Shown here in pieces: positions 6,188 to 12,656 of a stretch of 12,656 nucleotides of DNA (position 1 is the stretch's first letter; each line of letters begins with the position of its first letter). The stretch spans positions 1-12,656 of the forward strand of contig JAJOKQ010000054.1 in the NCBI GenBank assembly GCA_021129785.1, given 5' to 3'. Made by a program: the position numbers and the translations under genes. The DNA comes from Clostridiales bacterium. Its GTDB lineage: Bacteria > Bacillota > Clostridia > Peptostreptococcales > NVVX01. The notes beneath the pieces were generated by a model. That model did no database searches. It was given only the letters and a program-made list of their open reading frames with translations, and was not told where the DNA came from.

Positions 6188-7459
6188 ATGTTGAAAACAA
6201 CGAAAAAAGAATGGAGTTGGATTTTTTACGATTGGGCTAATTCTGCATTTGCAATTGTTATGTTAACTGCTATATTGCCTTTATTTTTTAAAGACATGGC
6301 TACGCATGCAGGCATTGATGGATCAACTTCTACAGCATTTTGGGGCTATGCAAATTCTATAGGCACATTTTTTATTGCAATAATGGCCCCTATTCTTGGT
6401 ACAGTTGCAGATTATCAAGGATTTAAAAAACGTTTCTTTATCTTCTTCTTTGTTTTAGGTGTCTTTTTTACAAGCATTATGGCTTTCGTACCTATGGGGC
6501 AATGGTATATAGTTCTTCTTTTCTATATTCTTTCAATAATCGGCTTTTCTGGCGCCAATCTTTTTTATGATGCTTTTCTAATTGATGTAACTGATAACAA
6601 AAGAATGGACAAAATATCAACTATGGGATTTGCATATGGATACATCGGTAGTACAATCCCTTTTATTTTAAGCATTGTCATAGTGCTCTTTAGTGATAAT
6701 TTGGGTATCACAACTGTTTTTGCGTATAGATTTGCTTTCTTAATCACAGCTTTATGGTGGGGATTATTCACTATTCCAATGTTGAAAAATGTAAATCAAA
6801 TTCATTATATTGAACGCGAAGAGAATTCACTTAAAAAAAGCTTCATTAGACTTACTTCTACACTAAAAAATATTAAAAAGCATAAAGCAATTTTTCTATT
6901 TTTGCTAGCATACTTCTTCTACAATGATGGGGTTGGAACAATAATTAGAATGGCTGCAGTGTTTGGTGCTGATGTAGGTGTTGATTCTATGGACTTACTT
7001 CTAATTCTGCTAATGACGCAATTTGTAGCTTTCCCTTTTGCTCTGCTCTACGGAAAACTAGCAACCAAGTATTCTGGAAAAACTATGCTCGTAGTTGCGG
7101 TTTCTATTTATATTTTCATCTGTATTTATGCATATCAAATAGATTCTACACTTGATTTTTGGATTCTAGCGATGATGGTTGCCTCGTCTCAAGGCGGCAT
7201 ACAGGCACTTAGTCGTTCTTACTTTGGTAGGTTAATACCTAAAAATCGTTCTAGCGAATTTTTTGGTATTTACAATATTTTCGGTAGGTTCTCTTCTATT
7301 TTAGGACCAACTTTAGTAGGGCTAATATCACAAATAACAGGTAATACTAGATATGGTGTCTTTAGTGTAATTGTATTCTTCTTAATTGGGGGATTCTTAC
7401 TTCTTAAAGTACCTAATAACGTTAAATCTATGGACGATGAAGCTGCTCCTGCTAGCTAG
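6188..7459 (+). CDS. UMF1-family (Atg22-like) MFS transporter
   Basis: A 423-residue integral membrane protein with about 12 hydrophobic segments. The N-terminal motif WSWIFYDWANSAFA (residues 9-22) is the signature of the UMF1 family, related to the yeast vacuolar effluxer Atg22. A basic cytoplasmic loop (about 205-235, with EREENSLKKSF and LKNIKKHKA) separates the two six-helix halves as usual for MFS proteins. A loop SSQGGIQALSRSYFGRLIPKNRSSEFFG (about 337-364) matches the conserved segment of the second half. The substrate is unknown; fungal Atg22 exports amino acids, but that should not be transferred directly. The start follows an AAGGCGGG ribosome binding site, and the gene is monocistronic with its own promoter and a shared terminator. 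Complete, with no sign of damage, despite the pseudogenes on its left. Confidence 0.9.
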   Translation: MLKTTKKEWSWIFYDWANSAFAIVMLTAILPLFFKDMATHAGIDGSTSTAFWGYANSIGTFFIAIMAPILGTVADYQGFKKRFFIFFFVLGVFFTSIMAFVPMGQWYIVLLFYILSIIGFSGANLFYDAFLIDVTDNKRMDKISTMGFAYGYIGSTIPFILSIVIVLFSDNLGITTVFAYRFAFLITALWWGLFTIPMLKNVNQIHYIEREENSLKKSFIRLTSTLKNIKKHKAIFLFLLAYFFYNDGVGTIIRMAAVFGADVGVDSMDLLLILLMTQFVAFPFALLYGKLATKYSGKTMLVVAVSIYIFICIYAYQIDSTLDFWILAMMVASSQGGIQALSRSYFGRLIPKNRSSEFFGIYNIFGRFSSILGPTLVGLISQITGNTRYGVFSVIVFFLIGGFLLLKVPNNVKSMDDEAAPAS

Positions 7460-7487
7460 AAATACTTCTATAGATGTATTACGTACA

Positions 7488-7517
7488 AAAAATGGCACAA
7501 ATTATTGTGCCATTTTT
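7488..7517. terminator. Bidirectional terminator between the MFS and TSUP genes
   Basis: TGGCACAA (7493-7500) and TTGTGCCA (7505-7512) form a perfect 8-bp stem with an ATTA loop, flanked by AAAAA on the left and TTTTT on the right. The symmetry gives a T-run after the hairpin on both strands, so it can end transcripts from the rightward MFS gene and the leftward TSUP gene. Confidence 0.88.
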
Positions 7518-7625
7518 ACTTGTATTTTAGAAAGCTCAATATTCTACAATTGTTTAGTTGCCTCAATTAACATGGAGCTTCATCCTACCACTATACTATC
7601 CTACTTAGGGTTCAAATGCTCTTTC

Positions 7626-8363
7626 TTAAGCAATAGCAGTAATTATCGAGAGCATCCCCATAGAAATAATCATGATGGTAGTAATCTTCTTAAAAATTTG
7701 ATCTTTTACTTTATTACCAAAATATACTCCAAGTAAAACCCCTGCTACTAAAGCAGGAACAGTAATAGAAGTCATTTGCACCACTTCTCCTGTAATGAGA
7801 TTGTTAAAATAAAATGTAACTATAGTAATAATATTAAGAATCCAAAAAAAAGCTGTTAACGTTGCTCTAAAGACTTGTTTATCGACTCCTTGATTTGTTA
7901 AAAATAAAATAACTGGAGGACCACTTAAACTAACGCTGCCGTTTAATAATCCACTCATGAAACCCAAGGGAATATGAACTAACTTTTCATTTTTAATGTT
8001 GATTTTATACCCGTAATGCAAAAGTATAGCTGAGAGAGTTACAAGAATACCTACAAAAACCTGCAGTACTTCCTTATCTACATTTATCAGCAGTTTTGCA
8101 CCCAATGGTGTTGCTAATGCTGCAACTACAATTAGTAAGTATATGTCTTTTAATTTCATGTGTTTTCTTATCTTGTACAGAATAATTGAGTTCATTATAA
8201 GGCTAAATATTACTAACATCGGTACAATTACTTTAATATCTATTATCATACTCAATATTGGCAATGATAATAGAGAAAAACCAAAACTAGTCATTCCTTG
8301 AACACAGCCTGCTATAAATATAACAGAAAACACGATTATCATAAGTAGTAGTTCATTGCTCAA
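7626..8363 (-). CDS. TSUP (TauE/SafE) family membrane permease
   Basis: A 245-residue polytopic protein with about eight membrane segments in two halves. GCVQGMTSFGFSLLSLPIL (about 18-36) and the matching second-half GFMSGLLNGSVSLSGPPVILFL (about 133-154) are the paired signature loops of the sulfite exporter TauE/SafE family. Members move organic sulfur compounds such as sulfite, sulfoacetate or taurine-derived anions, or other organic acids; the substrate here cannot be told. The start is a TTG at 8363, chosen because a perfect AGGAGG lies eight bases upstream and no in-frame ATG occurs before residue 8. It is transcribed alone from a strong promoter and ends at the bidirectional terminator. 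Length is near the family norm of about 250. Confidence 0.9.
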   Translation of the reverse strand: MSNELLLMIIVFSVIFIAGCVQGMTSFGFSLLSLPILSMIIDIKVIVPMLVIFSLIMNSIILYKIRKHMKLKDIYLLIVVAALATPLGAKLLINVDKEVLQVFVGILVTLSAILLHYGYKINIKNEKLVHIPLGFMSGLLNGSVSLSGPPVILFLTNQGVDKQVFRATLTAFFWILNIITIVTFYFNNLITGEVVQMTSITVPALVAGVLLGVYFGNKVKDQIFKKITTIMIISMGMLSIITAIA

Positions 8364-8400
8364 ATTTGTCTCCTCCTAATCAGTCTGCTTGTGATTTCAA

Positions 8401-8428
8401 ATTTGCAAAACAAAATATTGTTGCAAAT
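8401..8428 (-). promoter_or_regulatory. Operator-like inverted repeat downstream of the TSUP promoter
   Basis: ATTTGCAA (8401-8408) and TTGCAAAT (8421-8428) are perfect inverted 8-bp arms around a 12-base spacer. The dyad lies just downstream of the predicted TSUP transcription start (near 8434) and 38 bp before the TTG start codon, a typical place for a repressor that blocks elongation or start. The binding regulator is unknown. Confidence 0.45.
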
Positions 8429-8440
8429 ATATCTAGTATC

Positions 8441-8469
8441 ATCATAATCTTTCCGTAAATCAAAGTCAA
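8441..8469 (-). promoter_or_regulatory. Promoter of the TSUP permease gene
   Basis: On the minus strand, -35 TTGACT (8469-8464; five of six) and -10 TATGAT (8446-8441; five of six) are separated by 17 bp. The start near 8434 leaves a leader of about 70 nt. Confidence 0.65.
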
Positions 8470-8559
8470 TATGCTTGTCGCTTCAATGGCTTCAAAAACA
8501 TTCGTTACTGTTCAGAGGTAAATATGTTTCGAATAGCTTGAGCGAATACCCCCCAACAT

Positions 8560-8596
8560 GTCACCCTGAGCGAACGCAGTGAGTCGAATGGGTCTC
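8560..8596. repeat. Short palindromic interspersed-type repeat
   Basis: The segment includes CACCCTGAGCGAACGCAG followed by TGAGTCGAATGGGTCTC, with outer arms ACCC and GGGT. Sequences of the CCTGAGCGAA...GTCGAAGGGTCTC kind occur as short scattered repeats in many unrelated bacterial genomes (from memory). A degenerate half-match, TTGAGCGAATACCC, lies 20 bp to the left (8539-8552). Its role is unknown. Confidence 0.45.
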
Positions 8597-8657
8597 AAAA
8601 ATAGATAATTAAGCAAAAAAAGAAGAAATAACAATAGATTTTTACCAAGCTATCGTA

Positions 8658-8663
8658 TATAAT
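8658..8663 (+). promoter_or_regulatory. Possible -10 box for the ABC-F gene, upstream of element B
   Basis: A perfect TATAAT, with a poor -35 (TAGATT, 17 bp upstream). It is the best promoter candidate on the plus strand before the ABC-F gene. If used, the element at 8691-8795 lies inside the leader. A weaker candidate downstream of the element (TTTAAT, 18 bp, TATTCT, near 8823-8852) could serve instead. Confidence 0.35.
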
Positions 8664-8689
8664 AAACTCTGTGATTTCAATAATTTATC

Positions 8690-8800
8690 AGTGAACTCGT
8701 CCAGCTATGCTGAACATCGGGGAACGGGGATTCTACCCCCTTGGAAATTCCCACTTGAAGAAGTGGGAGTCTTGACTCTAAAACATAATAGATAGATAAA
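8690..8800. repeat. Right copy of the perfect 111-bp inverted repeat
   Basis: The exact reverse complement of 5147-5257, with no mismatch over 111 positions. The TTTAT end is at 8800-8796 and the GTTCAC end at 8696-8691. Confidence 0.97.
8691..8795 (-). mobile_element. 105-bp non-autonomous IS200/IS605-like element, copy B
   Basis: Same sequence as copy A in the opposite orientation, again directly next to the pentamer TTTAT (minus strand, 8800-8796). Flanks of the two copies are otherwise unrelated. Finding TTTAT at both sites supports it as a fixed target rather than part of the mobile unit. Absolute identity indicates recent movement of both copies or gene conversion between them. It lies 77 bp upstream of the ABC-F start codon. 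Confidence 0.65.
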
Positions 8801-8872
8801 ACCTACAAAGCTAAATTTTCATTTTAATACAGTAAAGATTATTTAGTATTCTATATTTCAAAGGAGCATATA

Positions 8873-10429
8873 ATGAGCATTTTAACAGTAAAAAAATTAA
8901 GTCACGGATTTGGCGACAGAGCAATATTTAATGATGTATCCTTTCGTTTGCTTAAAGGCGAACACATAGGGTTAATAGGTGCAAATGGCGAGGGAAAATC
9001 TACTTTTATTAATATTATCACTCGTAAATTAGAACCCGATTTTGGTGACGTTCAGTGGGCTAAACGTGTTAGAGTTGGCTATCTTGATCAACATACTTCT
9101 CTTAGTAAAGGCATGACAATTAGATCTGTATTAAAAGATGCTTTTAAATACCTTTTTGATGTAGAAGCAGAAATAAATGCAATTTGCGAGCAGTTAGCAG
9201 AAACAAACCAAAATGATATGAACAAACTTCTTGATGAGATGGGAGTTTTGCAAGACCTGCTTGATCATAATGATTTTTACGTAATCGACCCTAAAATTGA
9301 GGAAGTTGCGCAGGGATTAGGACTTTCTGCTATTGGCTTAGATACTGAAGTACAAGAACTAAGTGGTGGTCAGCGAACCAAAATACTACTTGCAAAGCTT
9401 CTTTTAGAGAAACCAGATATATTATTACTTGATGAACCTACAAATTTTTTAGACGAACAGCATATTGAGTGGTTACGTAGATATTTGCAAAACTACGAAA
9501 ATGCATTTATTCTAATATCACATGATATTCCATTTTTAAATAGTGTTATCAATCTTATTTACCATATGGAAAACCAAGAATTCAATCGCTATGTTGGCGA
9601 TTATCATAGTTTTTTAGAAATTCGCGAAGCTAGAAAGCGGCAAGTTGAAGCAGCTTATAAAAGGCAACAGCAAGAAATTTCAAAGCTTGAAGACTTTGTT
9701 GCACGAAACAAAGCGCGTGTGGCCACTAGAAATATGGCAATGTCTAGACAGAAAAAACTAGATAAAATAGAAAGAATTGAGCTTGTTCGCGATAAACCAA
9801 AACCTGAATTTCATTTTAAACCAGCGAAAACATCTGGAAAACTCATTTTTGAAACCAAAAATCTTGTTATTGGTTATGAAGAAGCATTATCCAAACCTTT
9901 AAATTTGCGAATGGAGCGAGGTCAAAAAATTGCTTTGGTAGGCGCTAACGGCTTAGGTAAAACAACGCTGCTTCGTAGTATTCTAAAAAAGATTGAGCCT
10001 ATATCAGGAAATGTTGAGCTGGGTGACAATCAACGTATTGGCTACTTTGAGCAAGAAATCAAAAAAACAAATTCTAACACTTGTATTGAGGAAATTTGGA
10101 ATGAGTTTCCTTCATATACACAGTTTGAGGTTCGTGCTGCTTTAGCAAAATGCGGGCTTACTACAAAACATATTGAAAGCAAGTTACTAGTATTAAGTGG
10201 TGGCGAGCAAGCAAAGGTGCGTCTTTGTAAATTGCTAAATAATGAAACAAACATCCTTATACTAGATGAGCCTACAAATCATTTAGATGTCGATGCAAAG
10301 GCAGAACTTAAACGATCATTAAAAGAATATAAAGGAACTATACTTTTAATTTGTCATGAACCTGAGTTTTACAATGGTGTGGTTACTGAGGTTTGGAACT
10401 GTGAGTCTTGGACAACTAAAATTATTTAG
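8873..10429 (+). CDS. ABC-F family ATPase (two ABC domains, no membrane domain)
   Basis: A 518-residue soluble protein with two ATP-binding cassettes. Domain 1: Walker A GANGEGKST (36-44), signature LSGGQ (163-167), Walker B ILLLDEPTN (183-191) with catalytic E188, and switch histidine SHD (216-218). A charged linker (about 240-320, rich in K, R, Q and E, including QRQ/KRQQQEISKLEDF and RNKARVATRNMAMSRQKK) corresponds to the P-site tRNA interaction motif. Domain 2: Walker A GANGLGKTT (357-365), signature LSGGE (441-445), Walker B ILILDEPTNH (461-470) with E466, and switch histidine in CHE (494-496). ABC-F proteins act on the ribosome, as translation factors or antibiotic-resistance proteins; the subfamily cannot be fixed by eye, so neither a resistance role nor a symbol is claimed. 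The ATG follows AAAGGAG. There is no long C-terminal extension. Confidence 0.9.
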   Translation: MSILTVKKLSHGFGDRAIFNDVSFRLLKGEHIGLIGANGEGKSTFINIITRKLEPDFGDVQWAKRVRVGYLDQHTSLSKGMTIRSVLKDAFKYLFDVEAEINAICEQLAETNQNDMNKLLDEMGVLQDLLDHNDFYVIDPKIEEVAQGLGLSAIGLDTEVQELSGGQRTKILLAKLLLEKPDILLLDEPTNFLDEQHIEWLRRYLQNYENAFILISHDIPFLNSVINLIYHMENQEFNRYVGDYHSFLEIREARKRQVEAAYKRQQQEISKLEDFVARNKARVATRNMAMSRQKKLDKIERIELVRDKPKPEFHFKPAKTSGKLIFETKNLVIGYEEALSKPLNLRMERGQKIALVGANGLGKTTLLRSILKKIEPISGNVELGDNQRIGYFEQEIKKTNSNTCIEEIWNEFPSYTQFEVRAALAKCGLTTKHIESKLLVLSGGEQAKVRLCKLLNNETNILILDEPTNHLDVDAKAELKRSLKEYKGTILLICHEPEFYNGVVTEVWNCESWTTKII

Positions 10430-10452
10430 CTCACTAGTCTTTTAACAAACTC

Positions 10453-10481
10453 TCTTGTTTTCTATCGTTATCAAAACAAGA
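10453..10481. repeat. 9-bp inverted repeat after the ABC-F gene
   Basis: TCTTGTTTT (10453-10461) pairs with AAAACAAGA (10473-10481) around an 11-base loop. No T-run follows, so it is probably not the main terminator. It may protect the transcript end. Confidence 0.4.
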
Positions 10482-10512
10482 TTCGCCCTCATTTGCCCTA
10501 TTATTTACATAG

Positions 10513-10547
10513 AAAAGATCAGTCATTAGACTGGTCTTTTCTGTTTT
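10513..10547 (+). terminator. Rho-independent terminator of the ABC-F gene
   Basis: AAAAGATCAGTC (10513-10524) pairs with GACTGGTCTTTT (10529-10540) around ATTA. The 12-bp stem contains one G-T pair and is followed by CTGTTTTT. It separates the ABC-F gene from the peptidase gene. Confidence 0.82.
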
Positions 10548-10619
10548 TCAAATTGACTTAGTCAAAACAATTCGACAGTCTAAATTTTTTTATCCATATT
10601 GTTTTTTTTATATTGTAAA

Positions 10620-10667
10620 TATGATATTATGTAGTTAATAATAACATAGAACATTTCTAATGTTCTA
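10620..10667 (+). promoter_or_regulatory. Possible promoter and 9-bp perfect palindrome before the M3 peptidase
   Basis: TATGAT (10620-10625; five of six) is a candidate -10. The candidate -35 TTGTTT (10599-10604) is only 15 bp away, so spacing is imperfect. Downstream, TAGAACATT (10647-10655) and AATGTTCTA (10659-10667) are perfect inverted arms around TCT. They lie between the promoter and the ribosome binding site and could be an operator or a leader hairpin. Confidence 0.4.
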
Positions 10668-10712
10668 AAAACATAGTATGCTAACAGCATCAAAAAACTG
10701 GGAGTGATAAAA

Positions 10713-12491
10713 ATGAGTTTAAAATGGAGTCTTGACGAACTTTTTACTTCATTTGAGAGTAGTGAGTTTAAGTCCGCGTATGAAAAATCTAAAAGGGGTT
10801 CAACTAAATTAACTGAGTTTGCTAAAGAGCATTTTATCAACACAGATAACGCGAAAGAAAAAATTGAAAATTGGTTAAAACTAACACTAGAGTATATGGC
10901 ACCTCTAGATAGAATTTTTGCGTATTGTAGTTTAACTTTTTCTGTTGATACTAAGAATGAGAAAGCTGTTCAAATTTTGGGTCAAATGAGAAAAATTGAT
11001 TCTGCTTATACTGAACCTACTATTCTATTTGAAAAATGGTTGTGTAAAATTGAAAATTTAGATGAAATTATTGCATCATCAACATTTTTAACTGAAAACA
11101 AATTCTATCTTAATGAAATTATTAATAACGCCCAATATTTGTTGGATGATCAAACAGAGATACTTATCTCCAGCTTACAAAATACTGGTTCTAAAGCATG
11201 GGCAACTTTACAAAGCAAACTATCCTCATCAATTCTTGTCGATATAGAAGTTGATGGTAAAACAAAGAAAATTCCATTGTCTACTGTAAGAAACATGGCG
11301 TATAGTCCTGATAAAGAGCTAAGAAAACGTGCTTATCATGCTGAGCTAGAGTCATACAAAGTATATGAAGAAGCTTCTGCTGCATCTCTTAATTCAATAA
11401 AGGGCGAAGTTCTTACTTTGTCTGAGCTTAGAGGTTTTGATTCTCCTTTAGCCGAAACACTTCATAATTCTAAAATGGACAAAAAAACTCTAAGTACAAT
11501 GCTCTCAGCAATGGAAGATTTTTTGCCAGTATTCCATAAATATTATAAGAGAAAGGCTAAAATTTTCGGGCATAAAAATGGTCTCCCATTCTATGATATG
11601 TTTGCCCCACTGCCTGTTGGTAGTTCAACCTACACCTATGATGAAACAAAAGAATTTGTAACAACTAACTTTAGAAAATTCAGCAATAAACTTGCTGATT
11701 ATGCACAAAATGCTTTCGATAAAAATTGGATAGATGTTATGCCTAGAGAAGGTAAAAGAGGCGGAGCGTTTTGTTATAACTTGCCTATGATAAAGGAAAG
11801 TAGAATAATGCTAAACTTTGATGGAAGTTTAAAAAATGTTACAACTCTAGCTCATGAACTTGGTCATGGGTATCATGGTTATAATCTTAAAGATGAAAAC
11901 CTATTTAATACTGGTTATCCTATGCCTCTTGCTGAAACTGCTTCAACTTTTTGCGAAACAATAGTGCAAAATGCAGCAATAAAGTCAGCAGACGACAGCG
12001 CGGCGCTAAGTCTTTTGGAAGGCTCTATTCAAGGCTATGGTCAAATTATTGTAGATATCTACGCAAGGTTTTTATTTGAGTCTGAGCTGTTTGAAACTAG
12101 AAAAGATCACGAACTCTCTGTCACTGAACTAAAAGACTTAATTACTAAGGCACAAAAAACTGCTTACGGTAACGCAGTAGATCATGATTTCTTACATCCT
12201 TATATGTGGATGAATAAACCGCATTACTATTCAGCTGGCAGAAATTTCTATAACTTCCCATACGCATTTGGTTTGTTATTTGCAAAAGGACTTTATGCAG
12301 AATATCTAGCTCGAGGTGAAAGTTTTATTAACGAATATGATATTCTTCTTAATGCAACGGGTAAAAATAATATTACAAATGTTGCTAAAATGATGAATAT
12401 TGATGTTAATTCCAAAGATTTTTGGGTTAGTTCTCTAAAAGAGATGGAAAAAGAAATTGATTTGTTTCTTGAACTTAGTGAGAAACTTTAA
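10713..12491 (+). CDS. pepF: M3-family oligoendopeptidase (PepF-like zinc metallopeptidase)
   Basis: A 592-residue cytosolic zinc peptidase that trims short peptides, probably in peptide recycling. Seen: the zinc motif H381-E382-L-G-H385 in LAHELGHGYHGY; the third ligand E408 in PLAETASTFCE, 27 residues after the first histidine, as expected for family M3; the N-terminal PepF-type helical region (about 1-190); and the late signature WMNKPHYYSAGRNFYNFPYAFG (about 500-521), which contains the substrate-binding tyrosines typical of oligoendopeptidase F. Full length, near 600. The frame also opens at a GTG (10704) inside the GGGAGTGAT ribosome binding site; the ATG at 10713 with standard spacing is preferred. 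Single gene, preceded by a palindromic leader. Family assignment is very secure; the PepF name is by resemblance. Confidence 0.93.
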   Translation: MSLKWSLDELFTSFESSEFKSAYEKSKRGSTKLTEFAKEHFINTDNAKEKIENWLKLTLEYMAPLDRIFAYCSLTFSVDTKNEKAVQILGQMRKIDSAYTEPTILFEKWLCKIENLDEIIASSTFLTENKFYLNEIINNAQYLLDDQTEILISSLQNTGSKAWATLQSKLSSSILVDIEVDGKTKKIPLSTVRNMAYSPDKELRKRAYHAELESYKVYEEASAASLNSIKGEVLTLSELRGFDSPLAETLHNSKMDKKTLSTMLSAMEDFLPVFHKYYKRKAKIFGHKNGLPFYDMFAPLPVGSSTYTYDETKEFVTTNFRKFSNKLADYAQNAFDKNWIDVMPREGKRGGAFCYNLPMIKESRIMLNFDGSLKNVTTLAHELGHGYHGYNLKDENLFNTGYPMPLAETASTFCETIVQNAAIKSADDSAALSLLEGSIQGYGQIIVDIYARFLFESELFETRKDHELSVTELKDLITKAQKTAYGNAVDHDFLHPYMWMNKPHYYSAGRNFYNFPYAFGLLFAKGLYAEYLARGESFINEYDILLNATGKNNITNVAKMMNIDVNSKDFWVSSLKEMEKEIDLFLELSEKL

Positions 12492-12530
12492 TTAGTTATC
12501 TGAGCTCCAACTAAATAGAATTAGTCATGC

Positions 12531-12562
12531 AAACTGCCAGTTCATAATGATACTGGCAGTTT
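12531..12562 (+). terminator. Terminator-like hairpin after the M3 peptidase
   Basis: AAACTGCCAG (12531-12540) pairs perfectly with CTGGCAGTTT (12553-12562) around a 12-base loop. The T-run is short (TTTA), so efficiency is uncertain. The A and T runs could make it work on both strands. No gene is evident from here to the window end. Confidence 0.6.
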
Positions 12563-12656
12563 ACGTCAGCAACATAAATGTCAAAGAATATATTTGTTTA
12601 GCTAGGTCAATTATCTATTTTGTGCTTCCAGATTCTGCTATCTATATGGTATTGTA

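Larger units (their letters stand above)
8364..8872. other. 509-bp intergenic region with divergent promoters, a short repeat and element copy B
   Basis: Between the leftward TSUP gene and the rightward ABC-F gene I see, in order: the TSUP ribosome binding site; an 8-bp dyad (8401-8428); the TSUP promoter (8441-8469); a palindromic short repeat (8560-8596); a plus-strand TATAAT (8658-8663); the 105-bp element (8691-8795); and the ABC-F ribosome binding site. No complete gene is present. A 43-codon minus-strand open frame (8380-8511) has no start codon and overlaps the promoter. Confidence 0.6.

Noticed and set aside
7386..7736. A plus-strand 116-codon frame overlapping the MFS end, terminator and TSUP gene
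   Set aside because: It runs through a strong bidirectional terminator and overlaps two well-supported genes.
8380..8511. A 43-codon minus-strand open frame upstream of the TSUP gene, ending FCFANLKSQAD
   Set aside because: It has no start codon, overlaps a strong promoter and an operator-like dyad, and I recognise no family; it could be a gene remnant but cannot be supported.
5257..8690. A composite transposon bounded by the two inverted repeats
   Set aside because: The lipoprotein frame rejoins across copy A alone, so copy A inserted independently. The segment between the copies encodes ordinary transporters and no transposase.
1..12656. CRISPR array, tRNA, rRNA or prophage genes
   Set aside because: I saw no regularly spaced direct repeats, tRNA cloverleaf or CCA-flanked segment, rRNA sequence or phage structural gene on either strand.

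Overview
The window is AT-rich, with strong A/T-ending codon bias, GGAGG-type ribosome binding sites and sigma-A-like promoters. It carries methionine gamma-lyase, a CvfB-type S1 protein, a UMF1 transporter, an ABC-F ATPase and an M3 oligoendopeptidase. Together these suggest a low-GC anaerobic member of the Bacillota, most likely class Clostridia. That placement is inferred from gene content and style; no rRNA or marker phylogeny is available here.

Layout. Positions 21-1473 (minus) hold a two-gene unit, a CvfB-like RNA-binding protein followed by a nitroreductase. An intergenic region rich in dyad symmetries (1474-1867) separates it from a rightward YgjV-like membrane protein with a GNAT-like tail (1868-2488). 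Next is a methionine gamma-lyase with its own promoter, a dyad over the transcription start and a terminator (2512-3847). A zinc-dependent phospholipase C family protein lies on the minus strand (3864-4868). Positions 4935-5941 form a decay zone with two minus-strand pseudogenes: a truncated lipoprotein resembling the start of clostridial S41 peptidases, and a deleted DUF4097-like beta-repeat protein. A UMF1-family MFS transporter (+) and a TSUP/TauE-type permease (-) then converge on a shared bidirectional terminator. After a 509-bp spacer come an ABC-F ATPase and an M3 peptidase, both on the plus strand.

The most striking feature is a perfect 111-bp inverted repeat at 5147-5257 and 8690-8800. 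Its structure (internal hairpins, no coding capacity, an end in GTTCAC, a shared TTTAT at the other end) fits a 105-bp non-autonomous IS200/IS605-like element. At the left copy, removing exactly 105 bp rejoins the interrupted lipoprotein reading frame without a scar, which is how this transposon class inserts. The right copy sits between a probable promoter and the ABC-F gene. No transposase gene is present in the window.

The genes do not form one pathway. Methionine gamma-lyase (releasing methanethiol, ammonia and 2-oxobutyrate) and the TSUP permease (a family that often moves sulfur compounds or organic anions) could both touch sulfur metabolism, but they are not adjacent or co-transcribed. 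Several intergenic regions contain promoter-proximal palindromes that look like operators or leader hairpins.
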